In this document: positions 42,911-52,600 of the stretch, piece by piece
Numbering within the stretch: the stretch's first letter is position 1
How the letters are laid out: every line of letters begins with the position of its first letter
Assembly (NCBI GenBank): GCA_029550925.1
Contig: JAKPGL010000035.1
Span: 1-64,000 of the forward strand
Direction: 5' to 3'
DNA length: 64,000 nucleotides
Source: Planctomycetota bacterium
GTDB taxonomy: Bacteria > Planctomycetota > Planctomycetia > Pirellulales > Thermoguttaceae
Made by a program: the position numbers and the translations under genes
Notes under the pieces: model-generated
Databases searched by the model: none
Seen by the model: the letters and a program-made list of their open reading frames with translations, nothing else
What the model was told of the DNA's origin: nothing

Positions 42911-45115
42911 ATGAAGGCAGAAATGATGCTCGCAAGTCCTAAAAAGGATAACAATTCTACCGAGATCGTCAGTTCGGAGGCCGAGGCCTTTTATGAGAAA
43001 TGTTTGGCCTTGGCCCGCAATCTCTGGTGGAGTTGGCATCCGGAAGTCATCAATCTGTTTCGGGATTTGGACCCGATCCGTTGGCGTCAGTTGGACCATA
43101 ATCCGATTGCCCTGTTGGCGGAGTTTACCCCCCAACGTCTGGAGGAACGGGCCTCGGAACTGGTGTTGCACAGTCGGATTAACCATGCCTATCGTCGGTT
43201 GAAAGAATATGTCTCCACCACGCCTTTATGGGCGCGGACCCATACGGGAGTTTTGGGTTCTCAACCGGTGGCCTATTTTTCTCTGGAATTCGGCATCCAC
43301 GAGTCGATCCCCATTTATTCGGGCGGGTTAGGGGTTTTGTCCGGGGACCATATTAAAAGCGCTAGCGGCCTGGGCGTACCTCTGGTGGCAATCGGTTTAT
43401 TCTATGACCAGGGGTATTTCAAACAGCACTTGGATTCGAACGGTTGGCAACAGGAGGAGTATTTACATACGAAAGTGGAGATGTTGCCGATGGAGCCGGC
43501 CCGATCGGCCAATGGGGAGCCGATCACTGTAGAAATTCCCACCCGGACCGGTCAACTGAGAGCCAAAGTCTGGCTGATGCAGGTGGGGCGGATCTCGTTG
43601 TATCTATTGGATTGTGATGTCGAGGGGAATAGCCCCCAGGACAGAGAGCTGACAGCCCGCCTTTACGGGGGGGATCAGCGGACCCGTATCCGACAGGAAT
43701 TGGTTGCTGGGGTGGGAGGGGTGCGCGCTCTTCGGGCTTTGGGCATTAAGCCCGGGGTGTATCATCTGAACGAAGGCCACTGTACTTTTGCCGCCTTAGA
43801 AGCCATTCGGGAAGAGATGAAACAAAACGGCCGATCGTTCGACGACGCCCTTCGGGAGGTGGCCCAACGCACCGTCTTTACCACCCATACGCCGGTTCCG
43901 GCCGGGCATGACCGTTTTGACGGCGGTTTGGTCGAGGAACACTTGGGGCCGCTGCGGGACGAACTGGGCATTTCGTTCGAACAACTCATGGGCCTGGGCC
44001 GGGTCGAACCCCAAAACCCCTACGAACCCTTCTGCATGACGGTCCTGGGATTGAAGCTCTCCCGGCACGCCAATGCGGTCAGCAGTTTGCACGGGCATGT
44101 AACCCGCCGGATGTGGGCCCATCTGTGGCCTTGGCGGGTGGAAGAAGAAATCCCGATCGGCCATATCACTAACGGCGTTCATATTCCCAGTTGGCTTTCC
44201 TGGCAGATGCGATTACTTTACGACCGCTATTTCCCTGTGGATTGGGTGGCCCGGATGGGGGAACCGGAGGTCTGGCAGGCCATCTACAACGTGGACCCTG
44301 GGGAATTGTGGGAAACGCATCATGCACTGAAAAACCAGCTTTTGGCCTTTGTGCGGCGTCGGGTAAGTCGGCAGTGCCGCCGCCGCGGGGAAAGCGACGA
44401 AGCGGTCGATGCCGCCCGAAACATGTTCGATCCGAACATATTGACGATCGGCTTCGGTCGCCGGTTTGCTACCTACAAACGGGCTGACCTTATCCTGCGT
44501 GACCTGGATCGGCTCAACGCCCTGATGAACCATCCGGAACGACCATTTCAGATCATTTTTGCCGGCAAAGCGCACCCGGCCGACGACGAAGGCAAACGCA
44601 TCATCCAGAAGATTGCCAACCTGCGGCATGATCCCCGGTTTGCCAACCGAATTGCCTTTATCGAAGACTACGACATCAATGTCTGTCGGCACATGATTCA
44701 GGGGGTGGATGTTTGGCTGAATACTCCCCGTCGGCCCTTGGAGGCCTCCGGTACCAGCGGCCAGAAGGCCGTCCTCAACGGCGTGTTGAACCTTTCGATC
44801 CTGGACGGCTGGTGGGCCGAAGCCTATGACGGAACCAACGGGTTTGCCATCGGAGGAGGGGCAAGCCATGTCGATGAGCATATCACCGACCAGCGAGATG
44901 CGGAAAGCCTTTACCAAGTGCTGGAAAAACAGGTCATTCCGCTCTATTACGACCGGGACGTGGACGGGCTGCCCCGCGCCTGGATACGGATGATGATGAA
45001 CTCCATCAGCTCCCTGGCGTGGCGGTTTAGCGCCCATCGCATGGTGGCCGACTACGTCCGACATGCCTATCTGCCCGCAGCCGGCGGCCTGAGCTGTCAG
45101 ATGAATCTCCGATAA
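42911..45115 (+). CDS. glgP: Alpha-glucan phosphorylase, GT35
   Basis: The product has 734 residues. The family splits alpha-1,4-glucan with phosphate to glucose-1-phosphate. The N-terminal DUF3417-like part (LALARNLWWSWHPEVINLFR) and the core YFSLEFGIHESIPIYSGGLG are clear. The pyridoxal-phosphate lysine lies in EASGTSGQKAVLNGVLNLS and ends GWWAEAYDGTNGFAIG. A KYAD/RFATYKRADLIL segment marks the C-terminal phosphate/cofactor side. AAAGGA precedes the ATG. The gene is alone among translation genes; glycogen use in this cell is implied. Confidence 0.93.
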   Translation: MKAEMMLASPKKDNNSTEIVSSEAEAFYEKCLALARNLWWSWHPEVINLFRDLDPIRWRQLDHNPIALLAEFTPQRLEERASELVLHSRINHAYRRLKEYVSTTPLWARTHTGVLGSQPVAYFSLEFGIHESIPIYSGGLGVLSGDHIKSASGLGVPLVAIGLFYDQGYFKQHLDSNGWQQEEYLHTKVEMLPMEPARSANGEPITVEIPTRTGQLRAKVWLMQVGRISLYLLDCDVEGNSPQDRELTARLYGGDQRTRIRQELVAGVGGVRALRALGIKPGVYHLNEGHCTFAALEAIREEMKQNGRSFDDALREVAQRTVFTTHTPVPAGHDRFDGGLVEEHLGPLRDELGISFEQLMGLGRVEPQNPYEPFCMTVLGLKLSRHANAVSSLHGHVTRRMWAHLWPWRVEEEIPIGHITNGVHIPSWLSWQMRLLYDRYFPVDWVARMGEPEVWQAIYNVDPGELWETHHALKNQLLAFVRRRVSRQCRRRGESDEAVDAARNMFDPNILTIGFGRRFATYKRADLILRDLDRLNALMNHPERPFQIIFAGKAHPADDEGKRIIQKIANLRHDPRFANRIAFIEDYDINVCRHMIQGVDVWLNTPRRPLEASGTSGQKAVLNGVLNLSILDGWWAEAYDGTNGFAIGGGASHVDEHITDQRDAESLYQVLEKQVIPLYYDRDVDGLPRAWIRMMMNSISSLAWRFSAHRMVADYVRHAYLPAAGGLSCQMNLR

Positions 45116-45425
45116 AGTCTTCGTGGGCTATCCACTCGGCTTTTGTCCGGTTCAACGGAGGGTTGGCGTTTCTGCTGATTTGTGGGGTGTATCCCCTAAA
45201 GCTGGTGGTTTCCGGAGTACTGCTAGGTGGGTATTTCTTAAGCCGGGCATGGGAAAAGCGGGCCCTCTTTGCCTCCCCACCATTGCCATAGTCGGGTGGA
45301 AAGCGATATGATATAGGTTTACCCTGCCCAATCCGCCGGTTTGCCCAGAGAGCGGCGTCTGGGTGGGGGATGTGTGTTGGGGAAGTGGGTTCTCCCCAGA
45401 CTTGGTGGATTAAAGGCCCCATCGT
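45116..45425. other. Spacer before ffh, 310 bases
   Basis: It holds the ffh promoter at 45283-45312. No SRP RNA-like fold, tRNA or gene was recognised. The left part is GC-rich and without clear terminator. Confidence 0.5.
45283..45312 (+). promoter_or_regulatory. Sigma70-type promoter for ffh
   Basis: TTGCCA (45283-45288) and TATGAT (45307-45312) are 18 bases apart, each one base from consensus. The leader would be about 105 bases. Confidence 0.55.
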
Positions 45426-46919
45426 ATGTTTGAATCCCTTCAACAAGGTTTGCTATCGGCCATTCGGACCCTTCGGGGTCGGGGGAAGTTGAGCGAAGCC
45501 AATATGCGCGAAGGGCTTCGGTTGGTCGAACAGGCCTTGCTGGAGGCCGACGTCAGTTATTCGGTCGTCAAGGAGTTTATCCAGCGGGTCAGCCAAGCCG
45601 CCTTGGGCGAAAAGGTGCTCAAGTCCCTGGACCCCAGCCAACAGGTCATTGGCATTGTGCATCAGGAGTTGATTCGGCTGATGGGGCCGGTGGATCATTC
45701 GTTGCACTTGACGCCGGGGGTTTCGGTGCTGATGCTGTGCGGCCTTCAGGGGTCGGGCAAAACGACGACCTGTGCGAAGTTAGGTCGTCTGGTGCGTCAG
45801 CAGGGCCGACAACCTCTCTTGGTAGGGGCCGACCTACAGCGTCCGGCGGCCATCGAACAGTTGCAAATTCTGGGCAACCAATTGGGCATCCCCGTCTATG
45901 TGGAGCCGGGCGCTACCGATGCGGTGGGCGTGTCGGCCCGCGCCGTCCAACACGCCCAAAGCATTGGGGCCAATGTGGTGATCTTGGACACGGCGGGTCG
46001 GCTCCACGTCGATCAAGAGCTGATGGAAGAGCTGAAACGGATCGACCATCGGATCCACCCGCAGCAGGTGTATTTGGTGGTCGATGCCATGACCGGCCAA
46101 GACGCCGTTTTAAGCGCCAAGGCGTTCAACGAAGCCTTGGAGCTGGACGGCGTGATTATGACGAAACTGGACGGCGATGCTCGGGGCGGGGCTGCCTTAT
46201 CCGTAAAAGCTGTTACCGGCGTGCCGATCAAGTTCATCGGCGTCGGCGAACACCTGGAAGACTTGGAAGAGTTCCATCCGGAGCGGATGGCAGGCCGAAT
46301 CCTCGGCATGGGCGACATCGTCAGCCTATTCGAGCAGGCCCGTCAAAAGTTTGACCAGGAAGAACTGCAAAAACAACAGGAACGACTTCGCCAGGGAGAG
46401 TTCACCCTGGACGATTTCAAGAAGATGTTGTTGCAGACGACCCGGCTGGGACCGTTGCAGAAAGTGCTCAGTCTTATCCCCGGCATGGGCGCGATGCAAC
46501 AGATGATGGAAGCGATGGGACAGACGGACTTGGAGGGCGATCTCCGTCGCGTGGTCGGCATTATCGACTCCATGACGCTGGAAGAACGTCGGGACCCGTC
46601 GCTGATTGATCAGAGTCGGCGACGCCGCATCGCCGCCGGCGCAGGGGTCCAACCCCATGAGGTCAACGAAGTCGTCAAACAGTTTGAGCCGATCGCCCGG
46701 ATCATGCGACAGCTTTCCGGCATGGGGATGATTGCCCGAATGCGAAAGATGCAAGAATTGACCCGCTCCGGTCTGTTCGACCCCACCGGGCGAATCCGCA
46801 AAGAGAAGATCGGCACCGGCAAACGGCTGACCACCGAAGAGAAGAAACGTCTCAAAAAACTCCGGGAAAAAGAAGCTAAACGCCGTAAATGGGAAGCCAA
46901 ACATAAAAAAGAAGAATAA
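45426..46919 (+). CDS. ffh: Signal recognition particle protein Ffh
   Basis: The product has 497 residues. It is the SRP54 GTPase that pairs with 4.5S RNA and FtsY. The N domain, G domain and M domain are in order: G1 GLQGSGKTTTCAKL, G3 DTAGRLHVDQEL, G4 TKLDGDARGGAALS and a Met-rich M domain with IPGMGAMQQMMEAMG. The C-terminus has an extra Lys-rich stretch (KKRLKKLREKEAKRRKWEAK). It is followed by rpsP, trmD, rplS, yraN. Confidence 0.98.
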   Translation: MFESLQQGLLSAIRTLRGRGKLSEANMREGLRLVEQALLEADVSYSVVKEFIQRVSQAALGEKVLKSLDPSQQVIGIVHQELIRLMGPVDHSLHLTPGVSVLMLCGLQGSGKTTTCAKLGRLVRQQGRQPLLVGADLQRPAAIEQLQILGNQLGIPVYVEPGATDAVGVSARAVQHAQSIGANVVILDTAGRLHVDQELMEELKRIDHRIHPQQVYLVVDAMTGQDAVLSAKAFNEALELDGVIMTKLDGDARGGAALSVKAVTGVPIKFIGVGEHLEDLEEFHPERMAGRILGMGDIVSLFEQARQKFDQEELQKQQERLRQGEFTLDDFKKMLLQTTRLGPLQKVLSLIPGMGAMQQMMEAMGQTDLEGDLRRVVGIIDSMTLEERRDPSLIDQSRRRRIAAGAGVQPHEVNEVVKQFEPIARIMRQLSGMGMIARMRKMQELTRSGLFDPTGRIRKEKIGTGKRLTTEEKKRLKKLREKEAKRRKWEAKHKKEE

Positions 46920-47026
46920 GAAGAATAGACGAATAAACACCGGGAACAAATTTCAGAAAACGATTCCCTTCGAATATTTCGTGTATTCCGTTTTTGTGAG
47001 TAGAAACGTAGAAAGGAGGAGGTTGC

Positions 47027-47419
47027 GTGGCGGTACGTATTCGAATGAAAATGATGGGCCGACGGCATCGGCCTTTTTATCGCATCTGCGCCGCGGATGT
47101 CCGGCGGCCTCGCGATGGTCGGGTCCTGGAGGTCATCGGCGTGTATGATCCGATGATCCCGGAGACGGACGCTCGGGTCGTATGGAATGTAGATCGGCTT
47201 CAATACTGGCTCAGCGTCGGCGCCCAGCCAACCGAAAAAGTAAAGGTGCTGATCAAAAAATACGGTCCGAACGGGACCCACTTGGAACAACAGAAAGAGG
47301 CCCTGGAGCGGTGGGCGGAACGCCGACGTCGGCAGCCCGTGGAGATCCTGCCTCAAGCGAAACCCGCCGCCTCCGAATCTTCCGCCGAGGAAACGACCGA
47401 AACGGCGGAAGAAGAGTGA
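47027..47419 (+). CDS. rpsP: 30S ribosomal protein S16 with acidic tail
   Basis: The product has 130 residues with a GTG start preceded by AAAGGAGGAGG. It has MAVRIRMKMMGRRHRPFYRI, DGRVLEVIGVYDPM and a Lys-rich middle; the tail SESSAEETTETAEEE is acidic and disordered. The body of S16 is normal. It is 107 bases after ffh; rimM, which often comes next, is absent. Confidence 0.97.
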   Translation: MAVRIRMKMMGRRHRPFYRICAADVRRPRDGRVLEVIGVYDPMIPETDARVVWNVDRLQYWLSVGAQPTEKVKVLIKKYGPNGTHLEQQKEALERWAERRRRQPVEILPQAKPAASESSAEETTETAEEE

Positions 47420-47737
47420 GGCCCCTTTTTGCGGTCGCCGGGCGGAAAATCCCCAAATGCAAAGAAGGGGACCTCTTCTGCCGGATGAATAAAGTCGCCT
47501 CTGGCCGCCGTGGGAGAGGCCGGCTAGAGGCTCGCCCGCTAGGGCGAGGGTGAGGTGAGATACTTCTGTTAGACTGATTGGATTACTGTCGAACAGGCGG
47601 GCTTGCCGTCTGCCAGATGGCGATCCTTCCACGGACGGCGTGAAGCGGGAAAATCGGCGGCAGATTTGGCGGCAGACTTCCTACCCCGCCCCTAAGGGGC
47701 GGGGCGGTTTCTGTGTGGAAAGGTCGAGCACAAAACA
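47420..47737. other. rpsP-trmD spacer with two GC hairpins, 318 bases
   Basis: CTCGCCC-GCTA-GGGCGAG lies at 47531-47548 and CCCCGCCCC-TAA-GGGGCGGGG at 47684-47704, the second only 34 bases before trmD. There is no reading frame for rimM, which often occupies this place. The second hairpin could affect transcription or translation of trmD. Confidence 0.55.
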
Positions 47738-48496
47738 ATGCGGTTCGATGTCTTGACCCTGTTTCCCGAGATGTTTTCGGGCTATGTGGGTCAGAGCCTG
47801 CTTCGGCGGGCAATCGATTCGGGATTGGTGGAGGTGCATATCCATAATATCCGGGATTGGTCCCCAGACAAAAAACACAAAAAAGTGGATGATCGGCCCT
47901 ACGGCGGCGGACCGGGGATGGTGTTGCGGGTCGATTGTGTGGTCCCGTGCGTCGAGGCCGTCCAGGCCATGACCGACCAGCCAGGCCATTTGGTCATGCT
48001 CACCCCCCAAGGACGCCGTCTCACTCAGACGGTCGTCCGCCAATTGGCCGGGTATCCTCGACTGCTTTTACTCTGCGGTCGATATGAAGGCTTCGACGAG
48101 CGAATCCGCCTGCTGCTGGCGCCGGACGAAATTTCCATCGGCGATTATGTCCTCAGCGGCGGGGAGACGGCGGCCATGGTGATCATGGATGCGGTCAGTC
48201 GCCTGGTGCCCGGCGTGGTGGGCGATCCGGAAGGCCCCCAATGGGATTCCTTTTCCGAGCAGATGCCCGGTTTGGAATTTGCCCAATACACTCGGCCCAG
48301 GGAGTATCGAGGTCTTACCGTACCTTCGGTCCTGCTGAGCGGCGATCACGCAAGAATCGCCCAATGGCGGCAGGAGAATAGCGTGGAGCGAACCCGGATG
48401 CGCCGCGCCGACTTATTCACCCCAAGCGGTCCTCCGCCGACGGATTCGCCTCCGGAACGCCAACCTCCGGAGCAGCCCGGCCAAGCCACGCCGTAG
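47738..48496 (+). CDS. trmD: tRNA (guanine37-N1)-methyltransferase
   Basis: The product has 252 residues. TrmD methylates G37 of tRNA to prevent frameshifting. SPOUT signature motifs are DVLTLFPEMFSGYV at the start, DDRPYGGGPGMVLRV, LCGRYEGFDERIR and DEISIGDYVLSGGE. The C-terminus is Pro-rich (SPPERQPPEQPGQATP) and longer than usual. It sits between rpsP and rplS. Confidence 0.98.
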   Translation: MRFDVLTLFPEMFSGYVGQSLLRRAIDSGLVEVHIHNIRDWSPDKKHKKVDDRPYGGGPGMVLRVDCVVPCVEAVQAMTDQPGHLVMLTPQGRRLTQTVVRQLAGYPRLLLLCGRYEGFDERIRLLLAPDEISIGDYVLSGGETAAMVIMDAVSRLVPGVVGDPEGPQWDSFSEQMPGLEFAQYTRPREYRGLTVPSVLLSGDHARIAQWRQENSVERTRMRRADLFTPSGPPPTDSPPERQPPEQPGQATP

Positions 48497-48608
48497 GAGA
48501 AAACATTCCCCACATTCTTGGAACGCCTGAAAAAAACAAAAACGTTCCGTTTTTCGAGAAATTATTCTTCGCAAAATCAAACCCGTAGGTCCATAGAAAG
48601 GCAAACAC

Positions 48609-49004
48609 ATGACGCAGAAGATCATGGCATTGGTGGAAAAGACCTGCACGAAAAAGAAGCCGCCCCAATTCTCGATTGGGGATACGGTGGATGTGCATTG
48701 CCGGATTCTCGAAGGCGACAAAGAACGCATTCAGATTTTCTCCGGCACGGTGATCGCCCGGAGCGGGGCCGGCACGCGGGAGATGTTCACCGTCCGGCGG
48801 ATCGTGGCTGGCGAAGGCGTCGAACGCAAATTCCCTGTGCATTCGCCTCGAATCGCCAAGATCGTCGTGAAACGTTCTGGCCGAGTTCGACGGGCCAAGC
48901 TCTACTACCTGCGCCAGCGCGTCGGCAAAGCCACCCGCTTACGGGAACGCCACGGCGTGGTCCTTCCTGGCGCAGAAACCGAAGAAACACCCCAGGGCCA
49001 ATAA
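48609..49004 (+). CDS. rplS: 50S ribosomal protein L19
   Basis: The product has 131 residues. Seen are [58 protein letters not shown] and the basic [17 protein letters not shown]19 lies at the subunit interface. AGAAAGG precedes the ATG. Confidence 0.98.
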   Translation: MTQKIMALVEKTCTKKKPPQFSIGDTVDVHCRILEGDKERIQIFSGTVIARSGAGTREMFTVRRIVAGEGVERKFPVHSPRIAKIVVKRSGRVRRAKLYYLRQRVGKATRLRERHGVVLPGAETEETPQGQ

Positions 49005-49022
49005 ACCCCGCCCACACCAACC

Positions 49023-49087
49023 GCCTCGACCGCTAGGGTTAGCGGATAGAATGGAAACGGGCCGCCCCAAGAGCCTCGACCGTTAGG
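49023..49087. repeat. Two short direct repeats after rplS
   Basis: GCCTCGACCGCTAGG at 49023-49037 and GCCTCGACCGTTAGG at 49073-49087 differ by one base. The first adjoins a perfect hairpin CCGCTA-GGGT-TAGCGG (49030-49045). Confidence 0.55.
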
Positions 49088-49158
49088 CCAAGGGTTGAAG
49101 GAAGGGGCCGGATACATCCCCAAAACGAACCCCCCCATCGTGGATCAGGGAATCTCCC

Positions 49159-49566
49159 ATGCATCTGCCTGGTTGGCGGCGGTTGATGGGTTGGCTTTGG
49201 CCGGCCAAAAGCCTCGGCCAAAAAGGCGAAGAGGCCGCCGCACGCTTCTTACGCCGTCAGGGTTATCGCATCTTGTCCCGAAGTTCTCGCACCGGCTGGG
49301 GAGAATTGGACCTGGTGGCCCTAGACGGACGAACCCTCGTCTTTGTGGAAGTCAAAACCCGGCAGTCGTCCGAACCGGTTCCGCCCGAAGAAGGGGTGGA
49401 CTGGAGGAAACAGCGTCGCCTGATCCGGGCCGCCCAGAACTTCCTCCATCACCATCATCTGGAAGACGCTCCCTGCCGATTCGATGTGGTGGCCGTTACC
49501 TGGCCCGCCGGGCAAAGACGCCCTCGCATCGAGCACTTCCCCGCCGCCTTCCAGGCCGATGAATAA
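49159..49566 (+). CDS. yraN: YraN-family endonuclease-like protein (UPF0102)
   Basis: The product has 135 residues. The restriction-endonuclease-like core is GEEAAARFLRRQGYRI, GELDLVALDG and FVEVKTRQS, with the D-E-K cluster in ELD and EVK. The family occurs near rplS/rnhB in many bacteria; a nuclease role is suspected but not settled. It is the last gene of the ffh-rpsP-trmD-rplS group. Confidence 0.85.
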   Translation: MHLPGWRRLMGWLWPAKSLGQKGEEAAARFLRRQGYRILSRSSRTGWGELDLVALDGRTLVFVEVKTRQSSEPVPPEEGVDWRKQRRLIRAAQNFLHHHHLEDAPCRFDVVAVTWPAGQRRPRIEHFPAAFQADE

Positions 49567-49639
49567 TCCGCTCCACCTGCACCCTTTTTAAGCCGCCTAT
49601 TTCGCCGTCAAGGCAACGCCGGCGGAGCGTCGTTTTCTC

Positions 49640-52600
49640 TTACGGTTTGGCGGCGATCGCTTCGATGGCCTCGGCCAATTGGCGGCGCAGGAGGAGGAGG
49701 CGGTCTGGATCGGGCAGAATACGGCTGCTGTATCGGCCGCCGGGATTCGGGAAGCTGAGCAAACGGGCCGCCTCCTGGAGGGCTTTTTGCGCCTGCTGGG
49801 CCGCCGGACTGTGCGCGGGCAGTCCGCTCAATTTCTCCCGGAGCATGTGTAAATACTCATAATCCTCCACGCCTTCCCGGGCCTGCTCCAACCGGACGGA
49901 GCTGACGGGTCCCGGATGGCCGATCGGGCCGCCTGGATACACCAAATAACCATCTCCGTTCGGATACCGCACCCAGTAGTGTTTGCCCGGCTGGTCCGAC
50001 TGATGGATGTAGGCGTGCCAACCGTATCGATAGGGATCGTATGTCGCCCAGGCTACGCCCCAAAACTCATAGGCTTCCGCCCCGTAGTGGAAGCAGTAGT
50101 GGGGCAGGAGCCGTTCGATGGCGCAAAACGGCGTGTCCAGACACATCTGCCCATCCGTCGTAAACCACACCCGTTTTCCCGCCGCCCGAAGCCGAGCCAT
50201 CTGCTCCAGCGGCACGATGCCATAATGCCCAATGCCCCATACATCCAACGAATCGTCCCACTCGGGCACATGATGCCAGGTGCTCGAATAGATCGGAATG
50301 GCCGGATCCACTTCGTGAATCATCTGGCACAGGGCCTTCATCTGGGCCAGGATTTCCGGCTGCCGGTAGAACGGCTCGTCGGAAATATATAGCACAAACC
50401 GATCCGCCCAGCCTTTTTCTTTTACGTGGTTCCAGAAAAGCCGAAGGGCCTGCTGGTACAGATGTTTATATTCCGGCCGGAGCACCGCCCGGTCCGCATT
50501 CTCATACGGCGATTTGCCCGGATAGGGCGTCTCCGGGCCGATCTTCTTCGGCGGATGCCCCCAACCGAATAGATAAAAATGCCACGGGGTGTAACTGTGC
50601 CGAATCCCCAACCGGTCGAAATACCATGCGGCCGCCTTATCGAACTCGGTAAAGTCGGCCTCCACCCGGCCGTTCTCGTATCGGAAGATCGGTTCCGGTC
50701 GGAGGGCGTCCGGCTGCAAGCGTCGTCGGGCCATGAATTCCACCACCTCCCGGTACGCCTCCGGCTCCGGTTTGCCCCATAATCTCCCCCCATTTCCGAA
50801 CCGTACGTCATAAATCGCCTTCAGGTGCGGCTGATCCGGAAGAGTGAAGTTCCATACATGTACCTGGTATGGTAGCTCGGCCAACAGCACAGGCCCCGTA
50901 GGCTCTTTGCCGCCTTCCGTTTGGCCGATGGGGGTGTGCGTCGAGGCAACCTCCCGGTTGCTTTCGACCACCAGGCGGATTCGGCCCTGATATAGCCCCG
51001 CAGCGGCCTGTTTGGGCGTCTGGAAAGTGATCCAAACGGCCTGGGTGGTATTGGCCGGGAGGGAGAACCTGTTTTGGGGCAGGAGCGGATCCGGCCATAG
51101 CCCGGCAAATCCATCGCAGGCCGGCGGCGAGCGCGGCGCCTTCCGATGCCATCGGGGCGTGGTGCTAGTGTAATAATTGGTCGGGTAATCCACCGGCACA
51201 TATCCGACCAGGGCCGTCTCCGGCGGTGGAAGTGTTTGGCCGTCCGCATTGCGGGGCGGATCGACCTCCAGGCGGACTTTCTCCAATGCCCGCCCGCTGC
51301 GCACGGCCAGTTGGACCGCCTCTTGCTCGTTCCGGGCCAGAAACACTTCTACCGGCGGCGTCTGTTCTGCTTGTTGGGTGGAGGGCCGGTTTGGGGTTGT
51401 ACCGCCGGAAGAGCTATCCTTTGTATCCTTTATCGTTCGGCAAAATGCCGTCGGCGCCGGTTCGTCCGGGAAAATTTTCACAATGGGATTTACCGGCCAG
51501 ACGGCGATCTGGTCCGGTCCTATCGGACGGCCTTCCATCGCCACAATCCGAGCCGGCATCGCCTCGGCCATCAAAAGCCCGTCGTACCAAATCGTGCCGA
51601 ATCCATCCGTCGTCAGATGCACCTGCAACGTAGCGGCATCTTCCGGCATGAGGAAAAGGGCCGATAGCAGAGTCCAATCGGTTGTGCCCTGCAAGGGCTG
51701 GCCGGTAGATCGCATCGGATTATTCCGGGAAAGCTCGCCGCTGGCCGTCCGGATGTGGACATGCACCTGGGCGTTGCCCTGCTGGAGCTGGTCGGTGCGG
51801 ATCCAGGCCGCCACCAGATAAGTAGCCCCCGGCCGAACCGCTACCGACTGGGTCCAGCCCCGCCATGCCTTGGCGATCCCTGAGGGAACGTGCAACCGAG
51901 CACAACGCTGGCCTTGTCGCGGGCCGCCAGGCGTATCCGTAGCATACTGAACCTTTTCCTTCTGGGGCGATTGGGTAGCCTGCCAGGCAGAAAAGGGCTC
52001 TTGGGCCTCAAAACTGGGGTTTTTCAGGAGGTTCCGATTGCTGGCCGCCAGCCGGGCGTAATCCTCCGCACCGGGCCAAACCCCGGAAACCTTCTCAGAA
52101 TCGCCCGCACTTTTTTCGCTTTTTTCCGGGCTAACCGTCGGAGGCGTCGTAGCAGGGCCGATGGGCTTTTCGCTCGGCGGCGGTGGTTCGGCCGGCGCCC
52201 TGCCGATAGGAGCATAATAGAGATATCCGGTGAGCATCGTTCGGCCGGGAATCGAGGCCTCCAGAAGCATCCGGTCTCCCACCAGCACAGGCCGACCCTC
52301 CTGGCCGGGCCACACCCACCGAAGACTTTGCCGATCCAGCCGACCGCCAAGCCGATTGCTCAATGCAGAAATATCGACCGTCAGAAGCGCCTCATGCTGC
52401 CGATCGGAAAAGTTTTCCACCCGGATCAGCGCCCGGCGCTGGGCGGGTCGATTCTGGTTGCTCCCAGAAGGCCGATCAGCGGCCTCTGCCGAAGGCCAAT
52501 CACTCGGTGGAGCAAGCTGTTGCAATCGCAGCCGCTCCGGCCGGGAGACCTCCAGTTCAAACCCCGGCATGTCTAAACATTCCAGTTCCGCCAAATCGAA

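Noticed and set aside
43433-43444. tRNA T-loop-like GGATTCGAACG
   Set aside because: It is inside glgP, without matching stems; tRNA search by eye found no cloverleaf in spacers.
45116-45425. Possible SRP RNA gene before ffh
   Set aside because: No GGAA tetraloop hairpin with the conserved asymmetric loop was found.
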